64,000 bases of DNA from an uncultured Collinsella sp. Lineage in GTDB: Bacteria > Actinomycetota > Coriobacteriia > Coriobacteriales > Coriobacteriaceae. Position numbers and translations under genes: made by a program. Shown here one piece after another: positions 1 to 8,099 of the stretch. Each line of letters opens with the position of its first letter. Position 1 is the stretch's first letter. Location: the NCBI GenBank assembly GCA_958439425.1, contig CAUBVH010000007.1, positions 1 to 64,000 on the forward strand, given 5' to 3'. The notes beneath the pieces were generated by a model that saw only the letters and a list, made by a program, of their open reading frames with translations, had not been told where the DNA came from and searched no databases.

Positions 1-1782
1 GTGGGCGAGGGCGACCGCATTGGTATTGTCGGTAAAAACGGCGACGGCAAGTCGACGCTGCTGAGCGTGCTCGCCGGCACGCTGGAGCCCGATGACGGAC
101 GCGTGACGCACCGCCGCGGCACCACGATCGGTCTACTCGGCCAAAAGGATCAGCTTGTCGACACCGATACCGTGCATCATGCCGTTGTGGGCGACACGCC
201 CGAGTACGAGTGGGCGTCGAGCCCCCGTACGCGCCAGATCCTCGCCGGCCTCATTAGCGATGTGCCCTGGGAGGGCATGGTAGGCGAGCTCTCGGGCGGT
301 CAGCGCCGCCGCGTGGACCTCGCGCGCCTGCTGATCGGCGACTATGACGTGCTCATGCTCGATGAGCCCACCAACCACCTGGACATGCGCACCATCAACT
401 GGCTTGCGCGTCACTTAAAGGCCCGCTGGCAGCGCGGCCAGGGCGCCATGCTCGTGGTCACGCACGACCGCTGGTTCTTGGACGAGGTCTGCACCAGCAT
501 GTGGGAGGTCCACGACGGCCAGGTCGATCCCTTCGAGGGCGGCTACTCGGCATATATCCTGCAGCGCGTGGAGCGCGACCGCATGGCCGCCGTTACCGAG
601 GAGCGCCGTCGCAACATGGCGCGCAAGGAGCTCGCGTGGCTGAGCCGCGGCGCCCAGGCGCGTTCCACCAAGCCCAAGTTTCGCGTTGAGGCTGCTCGCG
701 AGCTGATCGCCGACGTACCGCCCGTGCGTGACGAGCTGGAGCTCAAGCGCCTTGCCGTGAGCCGCCTAGGCAAGCGGGTCATCGATGTCATCGACGTGGA
801 TGCCGGCTATGCGGATACCGATGGTGCGCCCAAGCAGGTGCTCACCGATGTGACCTGGCTCATCGGCGCGGGCGACCGCTATGGTCTTTTGGGCGAGAAC
901 GGCGCCGGCAAGTCGACCTTGCTCGACGTGATCCAGGGCAAGATTGAGCCCACGCGCGGCCGTGTGAAGATTGGCCAGACGGTGCGCTTTGGCGTTCTGT
1001 CGCAGCAGCTCGAGGAACTCGAGCCCTACATGGGTGACACGATCCGCGAGGTGCTCGGCAACTATAAGAAGTACTACGTCATCGACGGCAAGGAGACTTC
1101 GCCCGAGAAACTTTGCGAGCGCCTGGGCTTTACGACACAGCAGCTCTGGAGCCGCATCGGCGATCTTTCGGGCGGTCAGCGCCGCCGCCTGTCGCTGCTA
1201 CTGACAATCCTGGACGAGCCCAACGTGCTCATCCTGGACGAGCCCGGCAACGACCTGGATACCGACATGCTGGCGATTGTCGAGGACTTGCTGGACGGCT
1301 GGCCGGGCACGCTGATCCTGGTGACGCACGACCGCTTCTTGATGGAGCGCGTGACCGACCAGCAGTGGGCGCTGCTCGACGGCCACCTGACGCATATGCC
1401 CGGCGGCGTGGACCAGTACCTGCGCCTGTGCAACGCTACTGCCGAGGGCGAGCCCGTGGGCGCACCGAGTGCCAAGACCGGCACGTTCGACACCGGCGCC
1501 GCAGCGGTTGCGGCCGAAAAGCCCAAGACGAGCGGGCAGCCCAACGGTCTTTCCAACGCCGAGCGCCAGAAGCTCCGCCGCGAGGTGAGCTCGCTCGAGC
1601 GCAAGATGGAGACGCAGCGCGCTCGCGTGGAGGAGGCCGAGGCTGCGATGGCTCAGGTCGATCCCACCAACTACACGGCGCTGGGCGAGCAGCAGGCAAA
1701 GATCGACGAGGCCCACGCCGCCATGGACGAGCTGGAGATGGCATGGCTCGAGGCGAGCGAAAAGCTCGAGGGCGAGGAGTAG
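1..1782 (+). CDS. ABC-F family ATP-binding protein (5' partial)
   Basis: Cytosolic twin-ATPase protein of the ABC-F class, a family that acts on ribosomes rather than in membrane transport. The visible 593 residues hold a first Walker A (GKNGDGKST, residues 11-19), signature LSGGQRRR, Walker B ending in LDEPTNHLD, then a second Walker A (GENGAGKST), LSGGQRRR and VLILDEPGNDLD. The C-terminus is a charged coiled coil. The usual 25-30 residues before the first Walker A are missing because the gene begins upstream of the window, so the GTG at base 1 is not the true start. There are no membrane segments. The exact subfamily (Uup-like or other) cannot be set. The second Walker B has PGND in place of the PTNH of the first site. 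Confidence 0.9.
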   Translation: MGEGDRIGIVGKNGDGKSTLLSVLAGTLEPDDGRVTHRRGTTIGLLGQKDQLVDTDTVHHAVVGDTPEYEWASSPRTRQILAGLISDVPWEGMVGELSGGQRRRVDLARLLIGDYDVLMLDEPTNHLDMRTINWLARHLKARWQRGQGAMLVVTHDRWFLDEVCTSMWEVHDGQVDPFEGGYSAYILQRVERDRMAAVTEERRRNMARKELAWLSRGAQARSTKPKFRVEAARELIADVPPVRDELELKRLAVSRLGKRVIDVIDVDAGYADTDGAPKQVLTDVTWLIGAGDRYGLLGENGAGKSTLLDVIQGKIEPTRGRVKIGQTVRFGVLSQQLEELEPYMGDTIREVLGNYKKYYVIDGKETSPEKLCERLGFTTQQLWSRIGDLSGGQRRRLSLLLTILDEPNVLILDEPGNDLDTDMLAIVEDLLDGWPGTLILVTHDRFLMERVTDQQWALLDGHLTHMPGGVDQYLRLCNATAEGEPVGAPSAKTGTFDTGAAAVAAEKPKTSGQPNGLSNAERQKLRREVSSLERKMETQRARVEEAEAAMAQVDPTNYTALGEQQAKIDEAHAAMDELEMAWLEASEKLEGEE

Positions 1783-1788
1783 ACGAGG

Positions 1789-2559
1789 ATGATCAAAGCC
1801 GCGTTTTTCGATATCGACGGCACGCTGCTGAGCTTTAAGACGCACCGGATTCCGGCGTCGGCGCAGCGGGTGCTCGATAGCTTTCACGAGCAGGGGATCG
1901 CATGCGTGATTGCTACGGGTCGCCCGACCTACCAGATGCCCGATTGGCTGTTCGACTTGGGTTGGGATGCGTACATTACGCTTTCGGGCCAGCGCTGCTT
2001 TGATGCCGAGGGGGTTTACCGCAGCTGTCCGATTGACCCGGACGACGTTGCGGTGATCGTGGGCCAGGTGGCCGAGGGGCGCTACGACTCGCTGTGCATG
2101 CAGGGCGAGAATTCGTTTGTGAACCGCCTGTCCGAGCGCGTGGTGACGGCTGGCAGTAACGCGGGGATTGTCTACCATGAGGAGCCGTTTGAGCACGCCT
2201 TTGACGCGCCGGTCTACCAGTTTTGCGCCTTTGTTGATCCGGCCGACGAGCATATCGTGACCGATTCCGTGTCGCATTCGCTCACTACGCGCTGGTGCGA
2301 TCTGTTCTGCGATATTATTCCCGCTAACGGCGGCAAGGACCTGGGCGTGGCGGCGACGCTGGAGCGCTTGGGCATCGACGCGAGCGAGGCGATCGCCTTT
2401 GGCGACGGCGAGAACGACCTGTCGATGTTCTCGGCCGTGGGCACAAGTGTGGCCATGGGCAACGCGCAGGATACCGTGAAGGCCGCGGCGACCTACGTTA
2501 CGACCGCCGTAGACGACGACGGCATTTACAACGCCGCCAAGCACTTTGGGCTACTGTAG
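1789..2559 (+). CDS. HAD-superfamily phosphatase, Cof type
   Basis: Cytosolic 256-residue hydrolase of the Cof/YbiV group, which dephosphorylates small phosphorylated metabolites. Motif I FFDIDGTLL is at residues 7-15, and the C-terminal motif GDGENDLSMF supplies the acidic Mg-binding pair. The length and the cap-domain arrangement fit the Cof branch. It starts 6 bases after the ABC-F stop, with AGACGAGG just upstream, so the two are probably co-transcribed. The substrate cannot be read from sequence. Confidence 0.88.
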   Translation: MIKAAFFDIDGTLLSFKTHRIPASAQRVLDSFHEQGIACVIATGRPTYQMPDWLFDLGWDAYITLSGQRCFDAEGVYRSCPIDPDDVAVIVGQVAEGRYDSLCMQGENSFVNRLSERVVTAGSNAGIVYHEEPFEHAFDAPVYQFCAFVDPADEHIVTDSVSHSLTTRWCDLFCDIIPANGGKDLGVAATLERLGIDASEAIAFGDGENDLSMFSAVGTSVAMGNAQDTVKAAATYVTTAVDDDGIYNAAKHFGLL

Positions 2560-2564
2560 CTGCG

Positions 2565-2616
2565 GCCGGCACTTAGGGACGTTCCTTTTCTGCCGGCAGC
2601 TGGGGACACTCCTTGC
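2565..2616 (+). repeat. REP2 palindromic intergenic repeat, copy 1
   Basis: This carries the REP2 pattern GCCGGCACTTAGGGACGTTCC, then TTTTCTGCCGGCAGCTGGGGACACTCC. Related copies lie at 44524-44600 and 57391-57440. It sits directly behind the HAD gene. Confidence 0.7.
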
Positions 2617-2637
2617 GGGGCGTCCCCATTTTGTTTT
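2601..2637 (+). terminator. Rho-independent terminator after the HAD gene
   Basis: TGGGGAC (2601-2607) pairs with GTCCCCA (2622-2628), and the hairpin is followed by TTTTGTTTT. One side of the stem is built from the REP2 repeat. Confidence 0.6.
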
Positions 2638-2659
2638 CGTCCCGCATGTTTTGTGAAAC

Positions 2660-2720
2660 ACGGCTAACTTTTAGGCAAAGTAGTAAGACATGGGCAACTT
2701 TTGCGGTAAAGTAAATCAAG
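2660..2720 (+). promoter_or_regulatory. Promoter/operator region of the DtxR/MntR-type gene
   Basis: AT-rich segment with two related words, AACTTTTAGGCAAAGTA and AACTTTTGCGGTAAAGTA. It contains CATGGGCAACTTTTG (2689-2703), which recurs with one change (CATGGGCAACTATTG) upstream of the metal exporter at 9139-9153. It is likely an autoregulatory operator of the regulator that follows; this is inferred. Confidence 0.5.
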
Positions 2721-2766
2721 CAAAAGTATCCAAAGGCTAACTAGAAGCCATCGCGAAAGGCGGCCC

Positions 2767-3156
2767 ATGGCCCTGCGTGAATCCGGAGAAGACTATCTCG
2801 AATCGATCTACGTTCTATCGGAACGTCAGGGCATCGTGCGCTCGATCGACGTTGCGGAGTACCTCGGCGTAACCAAGGCGAGCGTTTCCAAGGCCATGGC
2901 GACGTTGGAAAGCAACGGCTATGTCGAAATGGGCAAGCGCGACGTTCATCTGACGGAGCGTGGTCTGGAGGTCGCTCGCCAAATGTGGGAGCGTCACTGC
3001 TTTTTCGTGGGGCTGCTGGAGGATGCGGGTGTTTCGGCTGAGGTCGCGTCGCAAGAGGGCTGCCACATGGAGCACTGCCTGAGCGAGGAAAGCTTTGAGA
3101 AGCTGCGGGCGATGTTGGGCCGGGAAGATGTAGCGGGTTCAACAACAGAAGCCTAA
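2767..3156 (+). CDS. DtxR/MntR-family metal-dependent repressor
   Basis: 129-residue transcription factor with an N-terminal winged helix (residues about 1-60) and the metal-binding dimerisation domain, but no C-terminal SH3/FeoA domain. Metal ligands look mixed. The stretch ED-Y-LE (residues 8-12) resembles MntR Asp8/Glu11, while EGCHMEHCLS matches the Cys-x-x-Glu-His pattern of DtxR/IdeR. Mn or Fe sensing is therefore likely but cannot be resolved. A purine-rich GCGAAAGG ribosome site precedes the ATG. Its own promoter shares a 15-bp word with the promoter of the exporter at 9241, suggesting a common regulon. Confidence 0.85.
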   Translation: MALRESGEDYLESIYVLSERQGIVRSIDVAEYLGVTKASVSKAMATLESNGYVEMGKRDVHLTERGLEVARQMWERHCFFVGLLEDAGVSAEVASQEGCHMEHCLSEESFEKLRAMLGREDVAGSTTEA

Positions 3157-3292
3157 CTGACTCACAGTAGCGCGGAGTTCACGCAAAGCGCGAACCAGCG
3201 ACTGGGACCAGCGGCCCTTTCGGCCAAGTCTATTTCAGCAAAGGAACCTCGCCAGCAAGCGATGCCCAAGAACCGCCAGCGATGTTACCGCA

Positions 3293-3421
3293 GGCCGGGG
3301 CCGGGCTTGGTTTCGAAAACATTCCGCAGACCAGAAGTGCCCCCGTTCGTAGCTCCGAAGGAGCAGAACGGGGGCACTTCATTGGTCGAGGACGTTTTCA
3401 AAACCAAGCTCGGTCCCGGCC
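3293..3421. repeat. 129-bp three-tier inverted repeat between convergent genes
   Basis: Outer arms 3293-3320 and 3394-3421 match at 25 of 28 positions. Middle arms AAGTGCCCCCGTTC (3335-3348) and GAACGGGGGCACTT (3366-3379) are perfect. The tip GCTCC-gaa-GGAGC (3352-3364) is also perfect. It separates the regulator at 2767 (+) from the P-type ATPase (-). It could be a bidirectional terminator or the remnant of a small mobile palindrome. Confidence 0.8.
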
Positions 3422-3437
3422 GGACAGCCCACGAACG

Positions 3438-5390
3438 CTACAGGTTCTTGACACCCATCGCGCGCATGGCGTTCAGGATGGCGATGATCGCCACGCCCAC
3501 GTCGCCAAAGACGGCGAGCCACATGTTGGCAATGCCGAGCGCTGCGAGCACCAGAATCAGCAGCTTAATGCCCAGCGCAAAGATGATGTTTTGCCAAACA
3601 ATCGACATGGTCTTGCGCGCCACGCGGATCGCGCGGGAGATGTTGGACGGCTTGTCGTCCATCAGCACTACGTCGGCCGCCTCGATTGCGGCGTCGGAAC
3701 CCATGGCGCCCATGGCAATGCCAACGTCTGCGCGGGTGAGCACGGGCGCATCGTTGATGCCGTCGCCGACAAAGGCGAGCTTGCCCTTGCCGCTTTCGGC
3801 CGCGAGTAGCGCTTCAACACGCTCGACCTTGTCGCCCGGCAGCAGCTGCGCGTGGAACTCGTCGAGGCCGAGCTGCTTGGCCGCAGCAGCAGCCACTTCC
3901 TCGCGGTCGCCCGTGAGCATGACGGTGCGCTTAACACCGGCGGCGTGCAGGTCGCGAATTGTTTGCTCCGCATCGGCCTTGACGGTGTCGGCAATAACAA
4001 TGTGGCCGGCATAGATGCCATCGACTAGTACGTGGAGGATGGTGCCGACGACCTCGCAATTGGGCGCTTCGATGCCGGACGCGGCGAGCATCTTGGCATT
4101 GCCGACGATGACGTGCTTGCCGTCGATATTCGCCGTCACGCCATGGCCCGCGTCGTTGGTGGAGTCGCTTACGCGCTTGGGGTCGAGTTCGCCCTGGAAG
4201 GCGGCGCGCACCGACTGCGCGATGGGATGGTCGGAGAATGACTCGGCAAGGGCCGCGACTTCGAGCAGCGACTGCTCGGTATAGCCGGCCTCGGGGTGTA
4301 CCGCCACGACCGAAAACGTGCCGTTGGTGAGCGTGCCAGTCTTGTCAAAGACGACGGCGTCCACATCGGCGAGCGTCTCGAGGTAGTTGGAGCCCTTGAT
4401 GAGGACGCCCAACTTGGATGCGCCGCCGATGCCGCCAAAGAAGCTCAGCGGCACGCTAATCACGAGTGCGCACGGGCAGCTGACGACCAGGAAGGTCAGG
4501 CCGCGCAGGATCCAATCGGACCAGGCGCCGGTGACCAAACCGCCGCCGAGCGCGAGTACCGCGGCCGCGCCGGTGACGGCGGGCGTGTAGACGCGGGCGA
4601 AGCGCGTGATGAAGTTCTCGGTGCGCGCCTTCTTTTCGCTGGCGTTTTCTACGAGCTCCAGGACGCGCGCGACGGTGGACTCGCCAAATGGCTTGGTGGT
4701 GCGCACGTGGATGAGACCCGTCATGTTGATGCAGCCGCTGATGATATCGTCTCCGGTTTTGGCCGGGCGGGGGACTGACTCGCCCGTGAGCGCGGCGGTA
4801 TCGAGCTGTGTCTCGCCTTCGACGATGACGCCGTCGATAGGCACGCGCTCGCCGGGCTTGACGACGATGACGGTGCCCACGGCGATGTCATCGGGGAAGA
4901 CCTGCTCGAGTGTGCCGTCGGGTTGCTCGACGTTGGCGTAGTCGGGCGCGATGTCCATCATGGCGCTGATCGACTTGCGGCTCTTGCCCACGGCGTATGC
5001 CTGGAACATCTCGCCGACCTGGTAGAACAGCATGACGGCGGCGCCTTCGGCCATGTGCGGGTCGGTGTCGGGGAAGAGCACCATGGCAAACGCGCCGATG
5101 GTCGCGACGGCCATGAGGAAGCTCTCGTCGAACGCCTTGCCGCGGCGGATGTTGTTGTATGCCTTTTGGAGCACGTCGTAGCCGGCAATCAAAAAAGGCA
5201 CGAGGAACAGTGCGAAGCTGGCGTAGATGTCGCCCGGGGTGCCGAATGCGGCAGTGAGGGTGCCGAGCTCATCGAGGGCGTACACCACGGCAAAAATGCC
5301 CAGCGCTACCAGGATGCGGTTGCGCTTATGCTCGAGCGACTCTTTTTTCTTGCGCTTCTTCTTTTTCTTCTTGGGGTCGGCGGTGGCCAT
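3438..5390 (-). CDS. Heavy-metal (Zn/Cd/Pb) P1B-type ATPase
   Basis: Membrane pump exporting divalent soft metals at the cost of ATP. CPC (residues 305-307) in the translocation helix, DKTGT with phosphorylated Asp349, the SDHPIA box and GDGINDAP near Asp543 place it in the ZntA/CadA group. It has no N-terminal HMA domain. The N-terminus is instead a Lys-rich tail (residues 6-16, almost all K/R), and an HMA protein is encoded separately just upstream. Length is 650 aa. The ATG at 5390 was chosen because GGGAGG lies 9-10 bases upstream; a longer reading frame would run through an SmtB-type operator. It probably has its own promoter behind the operator at 5414-5433. Confidence 0.9.
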   Translation of the reverse strand: MATADPKKKKKKRKKKESLEHKRNRILVALGIFAVVYALDELGTLTAAFGTPGDIYASFALFLVPFLIAGYDVLQKAYNNIRRGKAFDESFLMAVATIGAFAMVLFPDTDPHMAEGAAVMLFYQVGEMFQAYAVGKSRKSISAMMDIAPDYANVEQPDGTLEQVFPDDIAVGTVIVVKPGERVPIDGVIVEGETQLDTAALTGESVPRPAKTGDDIISGCINMTGLIHVRTTKPFGESTVARVLELVENASEKKARTENFITRFARVYTPAVTGAAAVLALGGGLVTGAWSDWILRGLTFLVVSCPCALVISVPLSFFGGIGGASKLGVLIKGSNYLETLADVDAVVFDKTGTLTNGTFSVVAVHPEAGYTEQSLLEVAALAESFSDHPIAQSVRAAFQGELDPKRVSDSTNDAGHGVTANIDGKHVIVGNAKMLAASGIEAPNCEVVGTILHVLVDGIYAGHIVIADTVKADAEQTIRDLHAAGVKRTVMLTGDREEVAAAAAKQLGLDEFHAQLLPGDKVERVEALLAAESGKGKLAFVGDGINDAPVLTRADVGIAMGAMGSDAAIEAADVVLMDDKPSNISRAIRVARKTMSIVWQNIIFALGIKLLILVLAALGIANMWLAVFGDVGVAIIAILNAMRAMGVKNL

Positions 5391-5413
5391 GACTCGTATC
5401 CTCCCATTTGAAT

Positions 5414-5433
5414 GTATGAACACTCGCTCATAT
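5414..5433 (-). promoter_or_regulatory. SmtB/CzrA-type operator 3 (ATPase promoter)
   Basis: GTATGAACACTCGCTCATAT matches the two operators upstream of the arsR-type gene (ATATGAACA-NNN-CTCATAT) at 17 of 20 positions against operator 1. It lies 24 bases upstream of the ATPase start, so the pump can be derepressed independently of the upstream genes. Confidence 0.7.
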
Positions 5434-5446
5434 AATTTCGCGAGCA

Positions 5447-5469
5447 AAGGCCGCGGCAAGCGCGGCCTT
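5447..5469 (-). terminator. Hairpin after the HMA gene
   Basis: AAGGCCGCG (5447-5455) and CGCGGCCTT (5461-5469) form a perfect 9-bp stem with a 5-base loop. It is not followed by a T-run on either strand, so it is a weak terminator or an RNA-processing hairpin between the HMA and ATPase genes. Confidence 0.4.
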
Positions 5470-5490
5470 GCGGGTTGGCGTAAACCTGGG

Positions 5491-5709
5491 CTAGAGAATG
5501 ATCTCGCAGTCCGGCTCGGCGTCGGCGGTGAACTCCACAACGCGGTCGAGGACCTCGTCGAACTCGGCGTCATCGGCCTCGAGCGTCAACTTCTGGGTCA
5601 TAAAGTTGACCGAAACGGACTTGACGCCATCGAGCTTGGCCAGCTCGTCCTGAAGCTCACGCGCGCAGTTGGCGCAGTCGATCTCGTCGAGTTTAAACTG
5701 CTTTTTCAT
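5491..5709 (-). CDS. HMA-domain metal-binding protein (metallochaperone-like)
   Basis: 72-residue cytosolic ferredoxin-like HMA domain with the metal motif DCANC (the CxxC pair spans residues 12-15). It probably hands Zn/Cd to the ATPase encoded next, which lacks its own HMA domain; together they look like a ZntA split into two polypeptides. The C-terminus is acidic (EPDCEIIL) with a further Cys. A strong GGAAAGGA ribosome site precedes the ATG. It lies between the repressor and the pump. Confidence 0.85.
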   Translation of the reverse strand: MKKQFKLDEIDCANCARELQDELAKLDGVKSVSVNFMTQKLTLEADDAEFDEVLDRVVEFTADAEPDCEIIL

Positions 5710-5772
5710 GGTGGATTCCTTTCCCCGTATTTGCGGCTTGGGTGCAGGCCGCGCTGGTACCGTGGTTGGTCG

Positions 5773-6138
5773 CTATTCGCAGATGTGGCTCATGCCCTGG
5801 TTGAGCATGGTGTAGACGTGGTCGTCGGCGAGCGAGTATAGGATATTGCGCCCGTCGCGCCGGAATTTAACCAGGTGCGACTGCTTGAGTGTGCGCAGCT
5901 GGTGCGACACCGCGGACTGCGAGGTTTCGGTCGCTTCGGCGATGTCCGCCACGCAGAGCTCGCGGCCCATGAGGGCATAGAGGATTTTGATGCGCGTGGT
6001 GTCGCTGAAGACCTTGAACAGGTCGGCGAGGTCGTAGAGAAGCTCCTCGTCGGGAAGGTCCTCGGGCGAGCAGGTGGTGGGAATCGCGGGTTCGGTGGCC
6101 TCGATGTCGGGTTTCGTTTCATCAACGCGGATGCTCAT
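5773..6138 (-). CDS. ArsR/SmtB-family zinc-type repressor
   Basis: 121-residue winged-helix repressor of metal efflux. The recognition helix is around SQSAVSHQLRTLK (residues 73-85). The C-terminal helix carries D105-x-H107...H118-x-x-E121, with exactly the spacing of the alpha-5 zinc site of SmtB/CzrA. ELCVAD (60-65) resembles the alpha-3 Cys site of CadC-type sensors but keeps only one Cys. Zinc sensing is thus the best guess. It is divergent from nothing nearby and heads the repressor-HMA-ATPase unit, and it probably autoregulates through the two operators directly upstream. Confidence 0.9.
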   Translation of the reverse strand: MSIRVDETKPDIEATEPAIPTTCSPEDLPDEELLYDLADLFKVFSDTTRIKILYALMGRELCVADIAEATETSQSAVSHQLRTLKQSHLVKFRRDGRNILYSLADDHVYTMLNQGMSHICE

Positions 6139-6152
6139 TGCAATATCCTTTC

Positions 6153-6172
6153 ATATGAACATGCGCTCATAT
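6153..6172 (-). promoter_or_regulatory. SmtB/CzrA-type operator 1
   Basis: ATATGAACATGCGCTCATAT is an imperfect inverted repeat with the 12-2-12-like half-sites known for the ArsR/SmtB family, 14 bases upstream of the repressor start. Confidence 0.75.
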
Positions 6173-6187
6173 AACTTGCTTCCGATT

Positions 6188-6207
6188 ATATGAGTGTATG
6201 TTCATAT
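6188..6207 (-). promoter_or_regulatory. SmtB/CzrA-type operator 2
   Basis: ATATGAGTGTATGTTCATAT, reverse-complemented, reads ATATGAACATACACTCATAT and matches operator 1 except in the centre. The TATATGA-rich segment between the two probably holds the -10 region. Confidence 0.75.
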
Positions 6208-6557
6208 GTCAATGACGTTCAGGTAATTCGTTGCACAAAATGATGGGGAATAGTGGACGAGATCCCGGAGTGAGCGGTTTTGATAGCCGATGCCGGGGTG
6301 GGTGCCCCTGAGCCGTGCAAAAATTGGAGTATTCTGCAACGATAGGGGGTCCGTTAATTTATTGCAGACCATATAATGCAGTTCAAGAGTTATCTTAGGG
6401 TGTTAATCCGATGAGTTCTTCCTCAAATGTTGCCTAACGCTCTCACGCAAGAGTGATTTCGCTTCACATTTGGATCCACTCGAGGGTGATAGACACCCGG
6501 CTCTGCTGAATACTCGCAATTTTGCACGTCGCTAAGGTGCCCACCTTGTTAGCCGGT
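6208..6557. other. Intergenic region without a recognised gene
   Basis: 350 bases of lower GC. Around 6313-6370 there is a TGCA-rich segment (TGCAAAAATTGGAGTATTCTGCA, then TTTATTGCAGACC) that looks like a spaced repeat of TGCA/TGCAG words and could be a regulator site. No credible ORF or RNA was seen. Confidence 0.4.
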
Positions 6558-7748
6558 CTAGCTTCCGGCCCCGAAGATCCTGCCCTCGGGCGCGAAGCTG
6601 CTTGTTTGGTTGAGTGATGGGCTGTCGGGTTCGACAGTCTGCATGTCATCGATTGCCGGAACTTCATTAATTGTCGGGTCATCCAGCATGATGCCTTCGA
6701 GTGTTGCTTTTTCGAGGTCGATTCGTTGACGCTCTTCGGAATCTTGGCGAAGCTGCTTCTGAATTCGCTTTTTCTCTTCAATAAACCTTCTGAGCACAAA
6801 CTGCCTCAGGTCCTCTTGCATGATTTGAAAGTCTTTTGGCAGACGCGAGGGGCGTACGCCCTCTTTCCGTTGGATCGCCTCCATGACCCTAACGAAAGCG
6901 CTGGCATGCATAAAGGAATAACGACTGACGGTGATGATTCCGTATCCCATGGACGCAAGCGCATTCTTGCGCTCCTCATCGATGGCGCGGTCTTCTTCCG
7001 CGTCATGATAAAAACCGTTGTATTCAATGTCTGTGCGAGATTTCTTTAGATATGCATCCATAAAGAACTTTTTGCGTCTCGTGAGATTCTTTGCGGCAGC
7101 GGTGACCTGCACCTCGTAATCGGTCTCAATTCCCTTAATACCAAGTCCTCCTTCGCTTTTAGGCAGCGTTAGCATCATGACAAAGGCCGTTTCCATAGGA
7201 GACCGGCATCCGTCGCGTACGCATTGGATCGCCTTTCGGGCAAGGGCCAGACCGTCGCATCTGGTAATGGAATTAAAGAACTGTTTTAACCTCTTGGTCG
7301 AGGTGAGCGCGAAACGCTCGGTACAGGAGGTGGAAGAGTCGGTTCCAAGGGAATAAGCGCCGCACAGTTCAAAGTAGTACTCCACTAGTTCGCGAAAAGA
7401 AAGATAGGTGGCGGCCTGAAGTGCGCAAAGCTCAACGCCAACAACGAAGATGCCATCTTTGAGCTCTATAAAGCGTGAGTTCGAGAATCGTTTTGAAGAA
7501 ACGTGGCATTGACAGTTCATTGCATAGCGCGCATTCCTGCGATCAAACACCATCACCTCGAGGGAACCATTTGCGTCGAGGGAAACATCATGTTTGGTGA
7601 GCCATTCTGCGGCTGCGTCAAGGAGCGTTCCGGTGGGACATGATCCGTAAATCGCGGCAGGGTTACAGGACTCGATGCCTTTCGCAGACACCGAATGCGC
7701 GGCCTGGTAGACCGTTTTCGCCGTGGTATGTGACAATACGATACTCAT
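6558..7748 (-). CDS. Putative endonuclease-fold protein (DUF559/AbiEi-like)
   Basis: 396 residues, function not established. The central region has a pattern expected of a PD-(D/E)XK nuclease related to DUF559/Vsr: SPMETAF (a conserved Glu), TDIEYNGFYHD (Asp-x-Glu with following aromatic residues) and ERKNALASMGYGIITVSRYSF. Such domains occur fused to AbiEi-like winged helices in actinobacteria. The N-terminal half (VSAKGIESCNPAAIYGS and onward) could be that helix region. The C-terminus is a charged helical tail. A related but degraded copy is at 15808-16857. It stands alone between regions of lower GC, so horizontal transfer is plausible. A nuclease or defence role is inferred only. Confidence 0.6.
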   Translation of the reverse strand: MSIVLSHTTAKTVYQAAHSVSAKGIESCNPAAIYGSCPTGTLLDAAAEWLTKHDVSLDANGSLEVMVFDRRNARYAMNCQCHVSSKRFSNSRFIELKDGIFVVGVELCALQAATYLSFRELVEYYFELCGAYSLGTDSSTSCTERFALTSTKRLKQFFNSITRCDGLALARKAIQCVRDGCRSPMETAFVMMLTLPKSEGGLGIKGIETDYEVQVTAAAKNLTRRKKFFMDAYLKKSRTDIEYNGFYHDAEEDRAIDEERKNALASMGYGIITVSRYSFMHASAFVRVMEAIQRKEGVRPSRLPKDFQIMQEDLRQFVLRRFIEEKKRIQKQLRQDSEERQRIDLEKATLEGIMLDDPTINEVPAIDDMQTVEPDSPSLNQTSSFAPEGRIFGAGS

Positions 7749-8099
7749 GGTATATATCGTGTCAGCTAATGCCGTGTTGATGGCGCTGAGTGGAAAAGTC
7801 GTTTTAGAGGTCTAACCAAATGCTGTCCAAAAGCTTGACGCAATTATGAGTTGGTATGCCCTAAATAAAAGTTTTCGCAGCTTAGCTATAGCATATAAAT
7901 ACTCAATTGCCGCACATTTGATAGTGATGCATCACCATCCGACAACGAATTACGTGTCGGGAATTGGCCGAAATCGTTCAAAATGAGGGTTTAGAATTTG
8001 TGATGGCTGATCTATCTGTGGAACGTAGGGCGGCCCTGCTGCGGGGTTTTCCGCTGCGAGGCCGCTCGTGATCTACGCCGGGGTTTGTCGCAGGCGTTT
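7749..8099. other. AT-rich intergenic region
   Basis: 351 bases, clearly AT-richer than the flanks (7850-7970 is about 60% A+T). It holds the promoter of the leftward gene at 7748. No ORF with a ribosome site, tRNA or strong hairpin was seen. Confidence 0.4.

Noticed and set aside
1198..2544. 448-codon minus-strand frame over the HAD and ABC-F genes
   Set aside because: No ribosome site, low-complexity His/Arg-rich composition typical of antisense frames in GC-rich DNA, and it overlaps two well-supported genes.
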